Shown: positions 1-4,518 of the stretch, one piece after another
How the letters are laid out: each line of letters starts with the position of its first letter
Numbering within the stretch: position 1 is the stretch's first letter
Source: Methylocystaceae bacterium
GTDB taxonomy: Bacteria; Pseudomonadota; Alphaproteobacteria; Rhizobiales; Beijerinckiaceae
Assembly (NCBI GenBank): GCA_003152255.1
Contig: PLZT01000734.1
Coordinates: forward strand, 1-5,827
Reading direction: 5' to 3'
Length of the DNA stretch: 5,827 nucleotides
Notes under the pieces: model-generated
Told to the model about the DNA's origin: nothing
The model's input: the letters and a program-made list of their open reading frames with translations, nothing else
Database searches by the model: none
Program-made: the position numbers and the translations under genes

Positions 1-39
1 ATCCCATTGATCATCCCGTAGGGCGTGACGACGCGCCAT
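1..39 (-). CDS. IS5-type transposase, N-terminal 13 codons only (runs off the left edge)
   Basis: Read leftward from an ATG at 39-37, the first 13 codons give MARRHALRDDQWD. This resembles the opening of IS5-family (DDE) transposases, where a short basic start is followed by an [L/R]-x-D-x-Q-W helix; I recognise it from memory and could not search it. A purine-rich ribosome binding site (GGAGGGG on the minus strand, opposite 47-53) lies 7 nt before the ATG, which supports a real start. The reading frame is open to the window edge, so everything past residue 13, including any DDE catalytic residues, is outside view. The gene would encode the enzyme that cuts and joins the ends of its own insertion sequence. 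Intactness cannot be judged here. Confidence 0.65.
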   Translation of the reverse strand, partial: MARRHALRDDQWD

Positions 40-102
40 TGGTCGGCCCCTCCGATTCGGCCAACCTCCTATGAATCACGCAAATCCGTCGCCGGGAATC
101 CC
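1..102 (-). mobile_element. Probable 5' end of an IS5-family insertion sequence
   Basis: The transposase start at 39 is followed outward by about 60 nt of untranslated sequence, as expected between an IS5-type gene and its terminal repeat. On the minus strand the candidate terminus begins GGGATTCCCGGCGACGG (102 leftward). It is flanked by TTAG (CTAA on the + strand, 103-106), which fits the YTAR-type 4-bp target of IS5-group elements. The exact boundary is inferred: the other end of the element, with its matching terminal repeat and target duplication, is outside the window. Confidence 0.45.
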
Positions 103-109
103 CTAATTG

Positions 110-379
110 ATGACAGGCCCTAGCATCACCAAGATAACCAACCTGCCCATTTACAACTGGCTCGGCAAGCCAGAGAACACCGACCCGGAGCAGCTGCGCG
201 AGAAGCGACGCATGCTTGCGCTCGGGAACGCCTCGCGCGCGTGGATCACGTTGCTTTCCGTTATCCTCATGGCGTGTCAGTTCAGCGTCGAAGGAACTGT
301 CGCCGCCGCCGCGGCATGCGCCATCATCGCCTATCCGTCGCTGTGGCTCGCGCGCAAATACATGCCAACTTCTCAATAA
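110..379 (+). CDS. Small two-helix membrane protein of unknown function, possibly 5'-truncated
   Basis: 89 residues from ATG 110; a TTG at 107 directly before it is an alternative start, and TAA at 104-106 closes the frame upstream. A hydrophilic, charged N-terminal third (residues 1-44, containing NWLGKPENTDPEQLREKRR) is followed by two hydrophobic segments, about residues 45-60 (AWITLLSVILMACQF) and 63-82 (alanine-rich, ending SLWLA), so a small inner-membrane hairpin protein is likely. Third codon positions favour G/C, consistent with real coding. I do not recognise a family. The start lies within a few bases of the inferred IS boundary, so the natural N-terminus may have been lost and the present start and ribosome binding region (weak CGGGAA near 92-97) would come from the IS end. 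Confidence 0.55.
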   Translation: MTGPSITKITNLPIYNWLGKPENTDPEQLREKRRMLALGNASRAWITLLSVILMACQFSVEGTVAAAAACAIIAYPSLWLARKYMPTSQ

Positions 380-479
380 AATGCTTGTGGGCGATTGGCG
401 GCTTCTTATCCAAGCGGCGATTGGACGGCTGCGTTCATAGTTTTGTACGCCGCCAGTTCTCGCCCGCGATGATCGATCC

Positions 480-510
480 GGCGTCGCCGAGTCGAAATAA
501 CGGCGGCGCC
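480..510. terminator. Hairpin between two convergent genes, possible bidirectional terminator
   Basis: GGCGTCGCCG (480-489) pairs with CGGCGGCGCC (501-510) around an 11-nt AT-richer loop. In + strand RNA all 10 pairs form, one as U-G; in minus strand RNA that pair is an A-C mismatch. The stem abuts the stop codon of the leftward gene (TAG opposite 512-510) and lies about 100 nt after the rightward ORF. There is no T tract on either side, so it is not a textbook intrinsic terminator; it may only stall polymerase or protect mRNA 3' ends. Confidence 0.4.
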
Positions 511-722
511 TATTCGGTCAGGACGGCTTGGCATTGCGTCTGAACGGGAACGCGCACCTGAAAAATCTCGACCGGCTTATAATAATAACAATCGACGTAC
601 CAAGGATCGTAGTCCGCCGCGGAAAAAGCAAATACAGCGGAGGCGTCGGAATATAGCCGCGCATTCATCGCGAAGGTCAGCGACACGACGAGAAAAAAAG
701 CGGTGTTCTTGAACGTATGCAT
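510..722 (-). CDS. Small secreted (periplasmic) protein of unknown function
   Basis: 70 residues from ATG 722, with GAGGA about 12 nt upstream on the minus strand (opposite 739-735), a rather long spacing. The N-terminus is a plausible Sec signal peptide: MHTFKN, then a hydrophobic core at residues 8-18 (AFFLVVSLTFA) and small residues around 20-21; a later cleavage near residues 34-36 is also possible. The mature part is about 35-50 residues, rich in aromatics (DPWYVDCYYYKP, residues 39-50) with two cysteines (C45 and C64) that could form one disulfide after export. I do not recognise a family. It stands alone, convergent with the membrane-protein ORF to its left and downstream of the NTF2-like gene on the same strand, with a 233-bp gap, so it probably has its own promoter. 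Confidence 0.55.
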   Translation of the reverse strand: MHTFKNTAFFLVVSLTFAMNARLYSDASAVFAFSAADYDPWYVDCYYYKPVEIFQVRVPVQTQCQAVLTE

Positions 723-825
723 TGTCGACAGCTATCCTCGGCTTGCGAGACAGGAGCAGTCCGTTATTTGCGAACAATAGCGCTGCTCTCATCGTGAATA
801 TCCCTCGCCTCGACGCCGAGAACAA

Positions 826-874
826 GGTTAATCAGCTGTTTTATTTAACCATTGTCAAGACGCGCATGGACAAT
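826..874. promoter_or_regulatory. Two abutting inverted repeats in an AT-richer intergenic stretch
   Basis: GGTTAA (826-831) and TTAACC (845-850) form a 6-bp inverted repeat with a 13-nt spacer. Directly after it ATTGTC (851-856) and GACAAT (869-874) form a second with a 12-nt spacer. Half-site spacing of about two helical turns centre to centre suits dimeric regulator binding. A perfect TTGACA hexamer occurs on the minus strand (opposite 858-853), pointing towards the secreted-protein gene at 722, but no convincing -10 box lies 16-18 nt beyond it. The region is clearly less GC-rich than its surroundings. The regulatory role is inferred. Confidence 0.35.
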
Positions 875-891
875 TGTAAGTGCATTTAATT

Positions 892-904
892 CGTTGCGGC
901 AACG
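892..904. terminator. Weak hairpin after the NTF2-like gene
   Basis: CGTTG (892-896) and CAACG (900-904) form a 5-bp stem with a 3-nt loop, about 50 nt past the leftward stop codon at 956. On the minus strand it is followed by AATTAAAT, not a true T run. It may help end the leftward transcript, but the stem is short and could be chance. Confidence 0.22.
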
Positions 905-955
905 CATTCTTGTGACGCGGTTCGGGCTGATCGGGCGCCGGCGAACGCCTGTTGT

Positions 956-1351
956 TCAGTGCATCGCGTTGCGATTGGGGGGCTCCCGCGCGGCGATGGC
1001 GATCGGGCTGGCCTGATGGTGCAGCAGCAGCCATCGGCCATCGAACCGGCGGAACCAGTTGGTGGCGGCCAGCGCGCCGCCGCCGACGGTTTCGATGCAA
1101 AGCACGCGGCCTTCGCTCTCGCCGAGGATGACCGTCTCCTGTCCGCGCGCGATCGGCTCTTGCAGCGGGTTGCGGAAGATGTCCGCGTAGGACGCCAGCA
1201 CCGCGCGGCGGCCGATCAGCGGCGGCCAACCCGGGTGGACGCAGGATACGCCGTCCAGCGCCCAAAGCGCCGCCATGGCCTCGTTGTCGCGAGCCAGGAA
1301 GGCTTGGTAATAGGCCGAATTGGCGGCGAGCAATGCGGTTTCGTCGGTCAT
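956..1351 (-). CDS. NTF2-like / SnoaL-like superfamily protein
   Basis: 131 residues from ATG 1351 (MTDETALLAANSAYYQAF...). The fold family is recognisable by its layout: an N-terminal helix with Y-x-A-F-x-x-R-D (about residues 14-22), then A-x-x-A-L-W, a conserved CVHPGWPPLIGR block (37-48), a helix around AVLASYADIFRNP (50-62), and a C-terminal strand ending WLLLHHQASPI (107-117). In this superfamily a cone-shaped alpha+beta barrel holds a pocket used for small-molecule catalysis or binding; substrate cannot be told from sequence. No signal peptide, so probably cytosolic. The frame stays open far upstream across nfuA, but residues before this ATG are Arg/Lys-rich non-homologous sequence, so the internal ATG is chosen although no good ribosome binding site precedes it. 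It is divergent from nfuA across 132 bp, which should hold both promoters; I could not identify clear boxes. Confidence 0.85.
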   Translation of the reverse strand: MTDETALLAANSAYYQAFLARDNEAMAALWALDGVSCVHPGWPPLIGRRAVLASYADIFRNPLQEPIARGQETVILGESEGRVLCIETVGGGALAATNWFRRFDGRWLLLHHQASPIAIAAREPPNRNAMH

Positions 1352-1472
1352 CGCCGCGAATTTGCGGGATTTTTTCCGCGAGCGCAACGCCGCCGCACAG
1401 TTTCGCCCGCATCGCGCCCGATTATGGTAGGGTAATGGCGCGCTTCGCCGGCCTTGACCCGGCGCTAAGCTT

Positions 1473-1478
1473 GGGGAG
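1473..1478 (+). promoter_or_regulatory. Ribosome binding site of nfuA
   Basis: GGGGAG ends 5 nt before the ATG at 1484 and fixes that codon as the start, since an overlapping + frame through this region has no comparable site. Confidence 0.7.
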
Positions 1479-1483
1479 ATCCG

Positions 1484-2041
1484 ATGTTTATCCAAACCGA
1501 ACCAACGCCCAATCCCGCCACGCTCAAATTCTTGCCCGGCCAGACCGTGCTGGCGACCGGCGCGCTCGAATACCGCTCGAAGGAGAGCGCCGCCAAGGCG
1601 CCGCTCGCCGAGGCGCTGCTGTCCATCGCGGGCGTCGAATCGGTGATGTTTGGGCAGGACTTCGTCTCCGTCACCAAAAGCGACGTCGAATGGGCGCATC
1701 TGAAGCCGGCGGTGCTTGGGATCATCATGGAGCATTTTTCGTCCCGCGCGCCGCTGCTGGTCGGCGATGGCGAAACCCATGGCGGCGCGGCCGAATTCTT
1801 CGATCCCGAGCAAGCCGAGACCGTCGCCAAGATCAAGGAGTTGATCGAGACGCGCGTGCGTCCGGCGGTGGCGGGCGACGGCGGCGACATCGTGTTTCGA
1901 GGTCTAAGGGACGGCGTCGTCTATCTGACGATGAAGGGCGCCTGCTCGGGCTGTCCGTCCTCCGCGGCGACCTTGAAAAACGGAATCGAAAATCTTCTTC
2001 GCCACTTCCTGCCGGAGATTCGCGGCGTCGAACAGGCGTAA
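1484..2041 (+). CDS. nfuA: NfuA-type iron-sulfur cluster carrier (Nfu_N plus NifU C-terminal domain)
   Basis: 185 residues, full length for the alphaproteobacterial type. The N-terminal Nfu_N domain spans about residues 1-88 (opening FIQTEPTPNPATLKFLPG, with SIAGVESVMFGQDFVSVTK near 47-65), and the NifU-like domain about 112-180 (IKELIETRVRPAVAGDGGDIVF, then KGACSGCPSS). C154 and C157 form the CxxC that holds a [4Fe-4S] cluster at a homodimer interface. The protein carries clusters from the SUF or ISC machinery to target apoproteins in the cytosol. In E. coli, NfuA delivers clusters to radical SAM enzymes such as LipA and MiaB; miaB is the last gene of this same array, although the E. coli protein has a degenerate A-type N-terminal domain instead of Nfu_N. 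A GGGGAG site 5 nt upstream supports the start. It is probably the promoter-proximal gene of the operon. Confidence 0.96.
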   Translation: MFIQTEPTPNPATLKFLPGQTVLATGALEYRSKESAAKAPLAEALLSIAGVESVMFGQDFVSVTKSDVEWAHLKPAVLGIIMEHFSSRAPLLVGDGETHGGAAEFFDPEQAETVAKIKELIETRVRPAVAGDGGDIVFRGLRDGVVYLTMKGACSGCPSSAATLKNGIENLLRHFLPEIRGVEQA

Positions 2042-2043
2042 CC

Positions 2044-2097
2044 GCTCGATTTATGGGCGCCGCATTGCTCCTACCGGCAAAACCGTCATAATCGAGC
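2044..2097 (+). repeat. Long stem filling the nfuA-tsaB gap
   Basis: GCTCGATT-t-ATG (2044-2055) pairs with CAT-AATCGAGC (2087-2097): 11 base pairs with one bulged T. Inside, GCCG (2059-2062) can pair with CGGC (2075-2078) around a 12-nt loop. The stem occupies almost the whole 59-nt intercistronic gap, and its 3' arm ends 3 nt before the tsaB ATG, covering the only purine-rich stretch (CGAGCG) that could act as the tsaB ribosome binding site. It may tune tsaB translation or separate mRNA segments; there is no T tract after it, so a terminator is unlikely. Confidence 0.5.
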
Positions 2098-2100
2098 GCC

Positions 2101-2796
2101 ATGAGAATACTCGCCATCGACACCGCCCTTCCCGCCGTTTCCGCCTGCGTGTTCGACTCCGGCGAGTCCGAGCCGCTCGCGCGCGAGACGGCGCCGATGG
2201 AGCGCGGCCACGCGGAAGCGCTGCTTCCTTTGATCACCCGGGTCGTCGGGGCCGTGGACGGCGGCTTCGGCTCCATTGACCGGGTGGCGGTCACGGTGGG
2301 GCCGGGCTCCTTCACCGGCATTCGCATCGGACTTTCCGCCGCGCAGGGAATCGCGCTCGCCCGCAAAATCGAGCTTGTCGGCGTCTCGACCCTGGCGGCG
2401 CTGGCGGCGCCGTATATTCTGGAGCCGTTCGAGGACGTCGTGGCGGCGGCGATCGACGCGCGCAACGGTCAGGTCTTCATCGCCGCCTATGGGCCGGACG
2501 GGCGTGGCGTGCTGGCGCCGCGCCGCATGGGCGCGCATGAGGCGCTGCGGGCGCTTGGGGACGGCCCGCTGCGCCTCGTCGGCTCCGGCGCCGCGCTGCT
2601 GGAGCCGCAGGCGCGCGCCAGCGGCGTCGCCGCGCGGATCGTCGACACGGCCGTGGCGCCGGACATCGCCTTCGTCGCGAGGCTCGGCCTCGTCGCCAAT
2701 CCCGCCGACGCGCCGGCGCGGCCCTTTTATCTCAAGGCGCCGGACGCCAAGCCGGTCGAGCGGCAAGGCGCCGAAGCCGCGACGCTTCCCGCGTGA
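2101..2796 (+). CDS. tsaB: tRNA threonylcarbamoyladenosine biosynthesis protein TsaB
   Basis: 231 residues, normal for TsaB (YeaZ). The ASKHA-fold N-terminus MRILAIDTALPAVSACVF and the signature VGPGSFTGIRIGLSAAQGIAL (66-86) identify it. TsaB has lost catalytic function; it is the dimerising scaffold that binds TsaD, and with TsaE supports transfer of the threonylcarbamoyl group made by TsaC to A37 of tRNAs reading ANN codons. It acts in the cytosol and is usually essential. The partners are not in this window. The ATG at 2101 has no strong ribosome binding site, and the area just before it is buried in an RNA stem, so translation may depend on structure opening. The next gene, rimI, starts 7 nt after the stop, the common tsaB-rimI pairing. 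Confidence 0.96.
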   Translation: MRILAIDTALPAVSACVFDSGESEPLARETAPMERGHAEALLPLITRVVGAVDGGFGSIDRVAVTVGPGSFTGIRIGLSAAQGIALARKIELVGVSTLAALAAPYILEPFEDVVAAAIDARNGQVFIAAYGPDGRGVLAPRRMGAHEALRALGDGPLRLVGSGAALLEPQARASGVAARIVDTAVAPDIAFVARLGLVANPADAPARPFYLKAPDAKPVERQGAEAATLPA

Positions 2797-2803
2797 GCGG
2801 CTG

Positions 2804-3295
2804 ATGTCGCTGATCAAGGGGTTTTTCGCCAAACCCACCTTCTCCGTCCAGCCGATCCGCGCCGATCGCGCCGAGGAATGCGAGCGGCTCCACGCGGCGT
2901 CCTTCGCCTTCCCCTGGTCGAGTTCGGATTTCGAAAGCTATCTGACCGACAGCGCGATTCTCGCCGACGGCGCCGTCAACGACACCGCGCCCAAGGGTCC
3001 GCTCGGCGGCTTCATCATGTCGCGGCTGACGCCGCCCGACGCCGAGGTGCTGACCTTCGCGGTCGATCCGGCGCGGCGCGGAACGGGCCTCGGGCGCCTG
3101 CTGCTGGAGCGCCATCTGCTCAATCTCGAGCGGGGCGGCGCGCGGCTGGTCTTTCTGGAGGTGGCCGACGACAACTCTCCCGCGCTGGCGCTCTATGAGC
3201 GGTCCGGCTTCAAGATCATCGGCCGGCGCGAAAATTATTACCAGCGCGCCAGCGGCGAGCGCCGGGCGGCGCTGACGATGCGGCTGGAGCTGTAG
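2804..3295 (+). CDS. rimI: Ribosomal protein S18-alanine N-acetyltransferase (GNAT family)
   Basis: 163 residues from ATG 2804; the frame is open far upstream inside tsaB but only this region looks like a GNAT protein. Landmarks: SFAFPWSSSDF (33-43), the RimI/RimJ-type PW substrate-loop motif; VDPARRGTGLGRLLL (87-101), with R-R-G-T-G-L-G as the acetyl-CoA pyrophosphate loop; LEV with E119, aligned by eye with the catalytic base of E. coli RimI; NSPALALYERSGF with Y131, aligned with its general acid; and NYY (144-146). It transfers acetyl from acetyl-CoA to the N-terminal amine of ribosomal protein S18, though relatives can have wider targets. About 10 extra residues at the N-terminus (MSLIKGFFAKPTF) precede the usual start of the fold. 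It follows tsaB by 7 nt and is followed after 21 nt by the antidote gene, so it is surely cotranscribed. Confidence 0.93.
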   Translation: MSLIKGFFAKPTFSVQPIRADRAEECERLHAASFAFPWSSSDFESYLTDSAILADGAVNDTAPKGPLGGFIMSRLTPPDAEVLTFAVDPARRGTGLGRLLLERHLLNLERGGARLVFLEVADDNSPALALYERSGFKIIGRRENYYQRASGERRAALTMRLEL

Positions 3296-3316
3296 GGCGG
3301 GCGAAGGAATGGTCTG

Positions 3317-3601
3317 ATGGCGATTGAAACGACGCCGTGGGATTCCGCCGAACTTCTCGATACGCCCGAGGCTGTGACGGCCTATATCGAGGCGGCTTTC
3401 GAGGATGGCGATCCGATCCTTATCACTCACGCCCTCGCCGCCGTCGCGCGCGCCAAGGGGATGACTGAGCTTGCGCGGCGGAGCGGCGTGGCGCCCGAAG
3501 CCCTGCGCAAGGCGCTCGCCGCGAATGGCGATCCAAAGCTCTCGACATTTCTGTCGGTGCTGAAAGCGCTCGGCCTGCGGATCGCCGTGCGCGCGGCGTG
3601 A
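3317..3601 (+). CDS. HigA-like addiction-module antidote protein without an adjacent toxin gene
   Basis: 94 residues. The opening TTPWDSAELLDTPEAVTAYIEAAFEDGDPILITHALAAVARAKGM matches the layout of the probable addiction-module antidote family (COG3636 type), followed by a helix-turn-helix, about residues 44-66 (ARAKGMTELARRSGVAPEALRKAL), and the usual end GDPKLSTFLSVLKALGLRI. Such proteins bind DNA and usually neutralise a RelE/HigB-like toxin encoded just upstream. Here the upstream gene is rimI and the downstream one plsC; no toxin ORF is present, so it is an orphan, probably a regulator or leftover. GAAGGA (3303-3308) 8 nt upstream is a good ribosome binding site. The end overlaps a possible GTG start of plsC (GTGA at 3598-3601). 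Many related genomes carry a Fur/Mur regulator at this position. Confidence 0.87.
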   Translation: MAIETTPWDSAELLDTPEAVTAYIEAAFEDGDPILITHALAAVARAKGMTELARRSGVAPEALRKALAANGDPKLSTFLSVLKALGLRIAVRAA

Positions 3602-3696
3602 GCGCGACATACCCGGCGTCAAACAAAACCGCTCAACGCGCCCGCCGGCTCCCCTCCCGTCACAATCCTGTCGCGCCGCCGCGCCACTCACAGGTC

Positions 3697-4485
3697 ATGC
3701 CCTACCTCCGCGCGCTCGCCTTCGTGCTGGCCATGGCCTTTTTCGTGATCCTCGTCGCGCCCTTGCAGGCGCTGGCGCGGCGCTCGAACTGGCCGCTGCG
3801 GCACAAAATCCAAATATTCTTCTGCCGGACCATGTGCCGCGTGATCGGCATCGAGGTGATTCCCTTTGGAGGCCTCCCGGCCGCCGCGCCGCGATTCGTC
3901 GTCGCCAATCACGTCTCCTGGACCGACATCATCGCTCTGTCGAGCCTTTATCCCCTGGTTTTTCTCGCCAAGAGCGAGGTCGCGGACTGGCCGGTGCTGG
4001 GCTTTCTGGCGCGGCTGCAGGGGACGATTTTCGTCGACCGCGCCAATCGGCGGGCGATACCCACGGTCAACGCCGCGCTGGCCGGGGCGCTGCGGGCGGG
4101 GCAGGATGTCGTTGTTTTCGCGGAGGGAACATCGAGCGATGGGGGCAGGGTTCTAAATTTCAACGCCTCGCATTTCGCGATGCTGCATGATCTCGCGCGC
4201 GAGAACGCCGTAGCGGTGGTCCCGGCCGCGCTCGCTTACGGGCCGCGCGCGGAGGGCGTTGAAAACCCGGAGGCTTTCGATGTAGGCTGGTATGGCGACA
4301 TGAGTTTTGTTCCCCATTTATGGGGTTTGATGCGGCGCGGCGGGGCGCGATGTCGTATAGCCTTTGGCGCGCCGATCTATCCGTCGGCTTGTCCGGATCG
4401 GAAGGCGCTGGCGCGAGAAACGCAGGGGAGCGTTCGGCGATTGCTGGAAGCGGGCTCTTTCGCCCGGGCCGGGGTGGGCTTATGA
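3697..4485 (+). CDS. plsC: Lysophospholipid (1-acylglycerol-3-phosphate) acyltransferase, PlsC type
   Basis: 262 residues from ATG 3697. A hydrophobic N-terminal segment (about residues 5-25) anchors it to the inner membrane. The acyltransferase motifs are in order: NHVSWTD (71-77; H72 and D77 are the HX4D catalytic pair), GTIFVDR (109-115), FAEGTSSDG (131-139; the FPEGTRS-type phosphate-binding motif with A for P), and VVPAALAYG for motif IV. It moves an acyl chain to the sn-2 position of lysophosphatidate to give phosphatidate; some alphaproteobacterial paralogues act instead on lyso-ornithine lipid (OlsA-like), and sequence alone cannot separate these. An alternative GTG start at 3598 overlaps the previous stop (GTGA) and would add 33 basic, proline-rich residues with poor codon use; I prefer the ATG, although neither start has a clear ribosome binding site. 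Its stop overlaps an ATG (ATGA, 4482-4485). Confidence 0.9.
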   Translation: MPYLRALAFVLAMAFFVILVAPLQALARRSNWPLRHKIQIFFCRTMCRVIGIEVIPFGGLPAAAPRFVVANHVSWTDIIALSSLYPLVFLAKSEVADWPVLGFLARLQGTIFVDRANRRAIPTVNAALAGALRAGQDVVVFAEGTSSDGGRVLNFNASHFAMLHDLARENAVAVVPAALAYGPRAEGVENPEAFDVGWYGDMSFVPHLWGLMRRGGARCRIAFGAPIYPSACPDRKALARETQGSVRRLLEAGSFARAGVGL

Positions 4486-4517
4486 TCGCCGCGGGCACGA
4501 GACTAAGGAGCCTTTGA
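4482..4517 (+). other. Possible 11-codon leader ORF before miaB
   Basis: An ATG sharing ATGA with the plsC stop opens a short frame, [11 protein letters not shown], ending with TGA at 4515-4517, one base before the inferred miaB start ATT at 4519. Within it lies the TAAGGAG site (4504-4510). It could carry terminating ribosomes to the miaB start by coupling, or could be a chance by-product of the overlap. There is no evidence that the peptide itself matters. Confidence 0.25.
4504..4510 (+). promoter_or_regulatory. Strong Shine-Dalgarno site that points to an ATT start for miaB
   Basis: TAAGGAG is complementary to the 16S rRNA 3' end and is among the best such sites in the window. Eight nt after it, at 4519, comes ATT in the miaB frame. 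The TTG at 4514 is only 3 nt away and in another frame, and the first in-frame GTG (4603) is over 90 nt away, so this site fits only the ATT. Confidence 0.6.
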
Positions 4518-4518
4518 A

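Noticed and set aside
41..66. Imperfect inverted repeat GGTCGGCC / GGCCAACC
   Set aside because: One mismatch, 10-nt loop, no T tract, and located in the leader of the transposase gene; nothing supports a terminator or an IS terminal repeat here.
11..376. 121-codon minus-strand frame across the membrane-protein ORF
   Set aside because: Arg/Gly-rich translation typical of a GC-rich antisense frame; it also conflicts with the better transposase start at 39 and the + strand ORF.
390..430. Direct repeat GGCGATTGG (390-398 and 416-424) and a 5-bp hairpin at 409-425
   Set aside because: Only two copies, short, and the hairpin lacks a T run; compatible with chance.
577..825. 82-codon minus-strand frame overlapping the secreted-protein gene
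   Set aside because: TTG start, Arg-rich composition, and the overlapping frame has a signal peptide and is the better candidate.
959..1435. 158-codon + strand frame over the NTF2-like gene
   Set aside because: It is the antisense of a recognisable NTF2-like protein and shows no domain of its own.
1352..1483. Possible divergent promoters between the NTF2-like gene and nfuA
   Set aside because: TATGGTAGGGTAAT near 1423 looks faintly like a -10 region but no -35 partner is convincing, so no promoter is annotated.
2276..2803. Upstream extension of the rimI frame inside tsaB
   Set aside because: Ser/Arg-rich out-of-frame reading of tsaB; the GNAT fold begins only after ATG 2804.
2732..3691. 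319-codon minus-strand frame over rimI and the antidote gene
   Set aside because: Long only because stops are rare in GC-rich antisense; residues are Arg/Gly/Gln-rich with no motif.
4482..4517. A frameshift joining the ATG at 4482 to miaB
   Set aside because: It would need an indel in the few bases before 4517, while the well-placed TAAGGAG and ATT at 4519 explain the start with one substitution or none.
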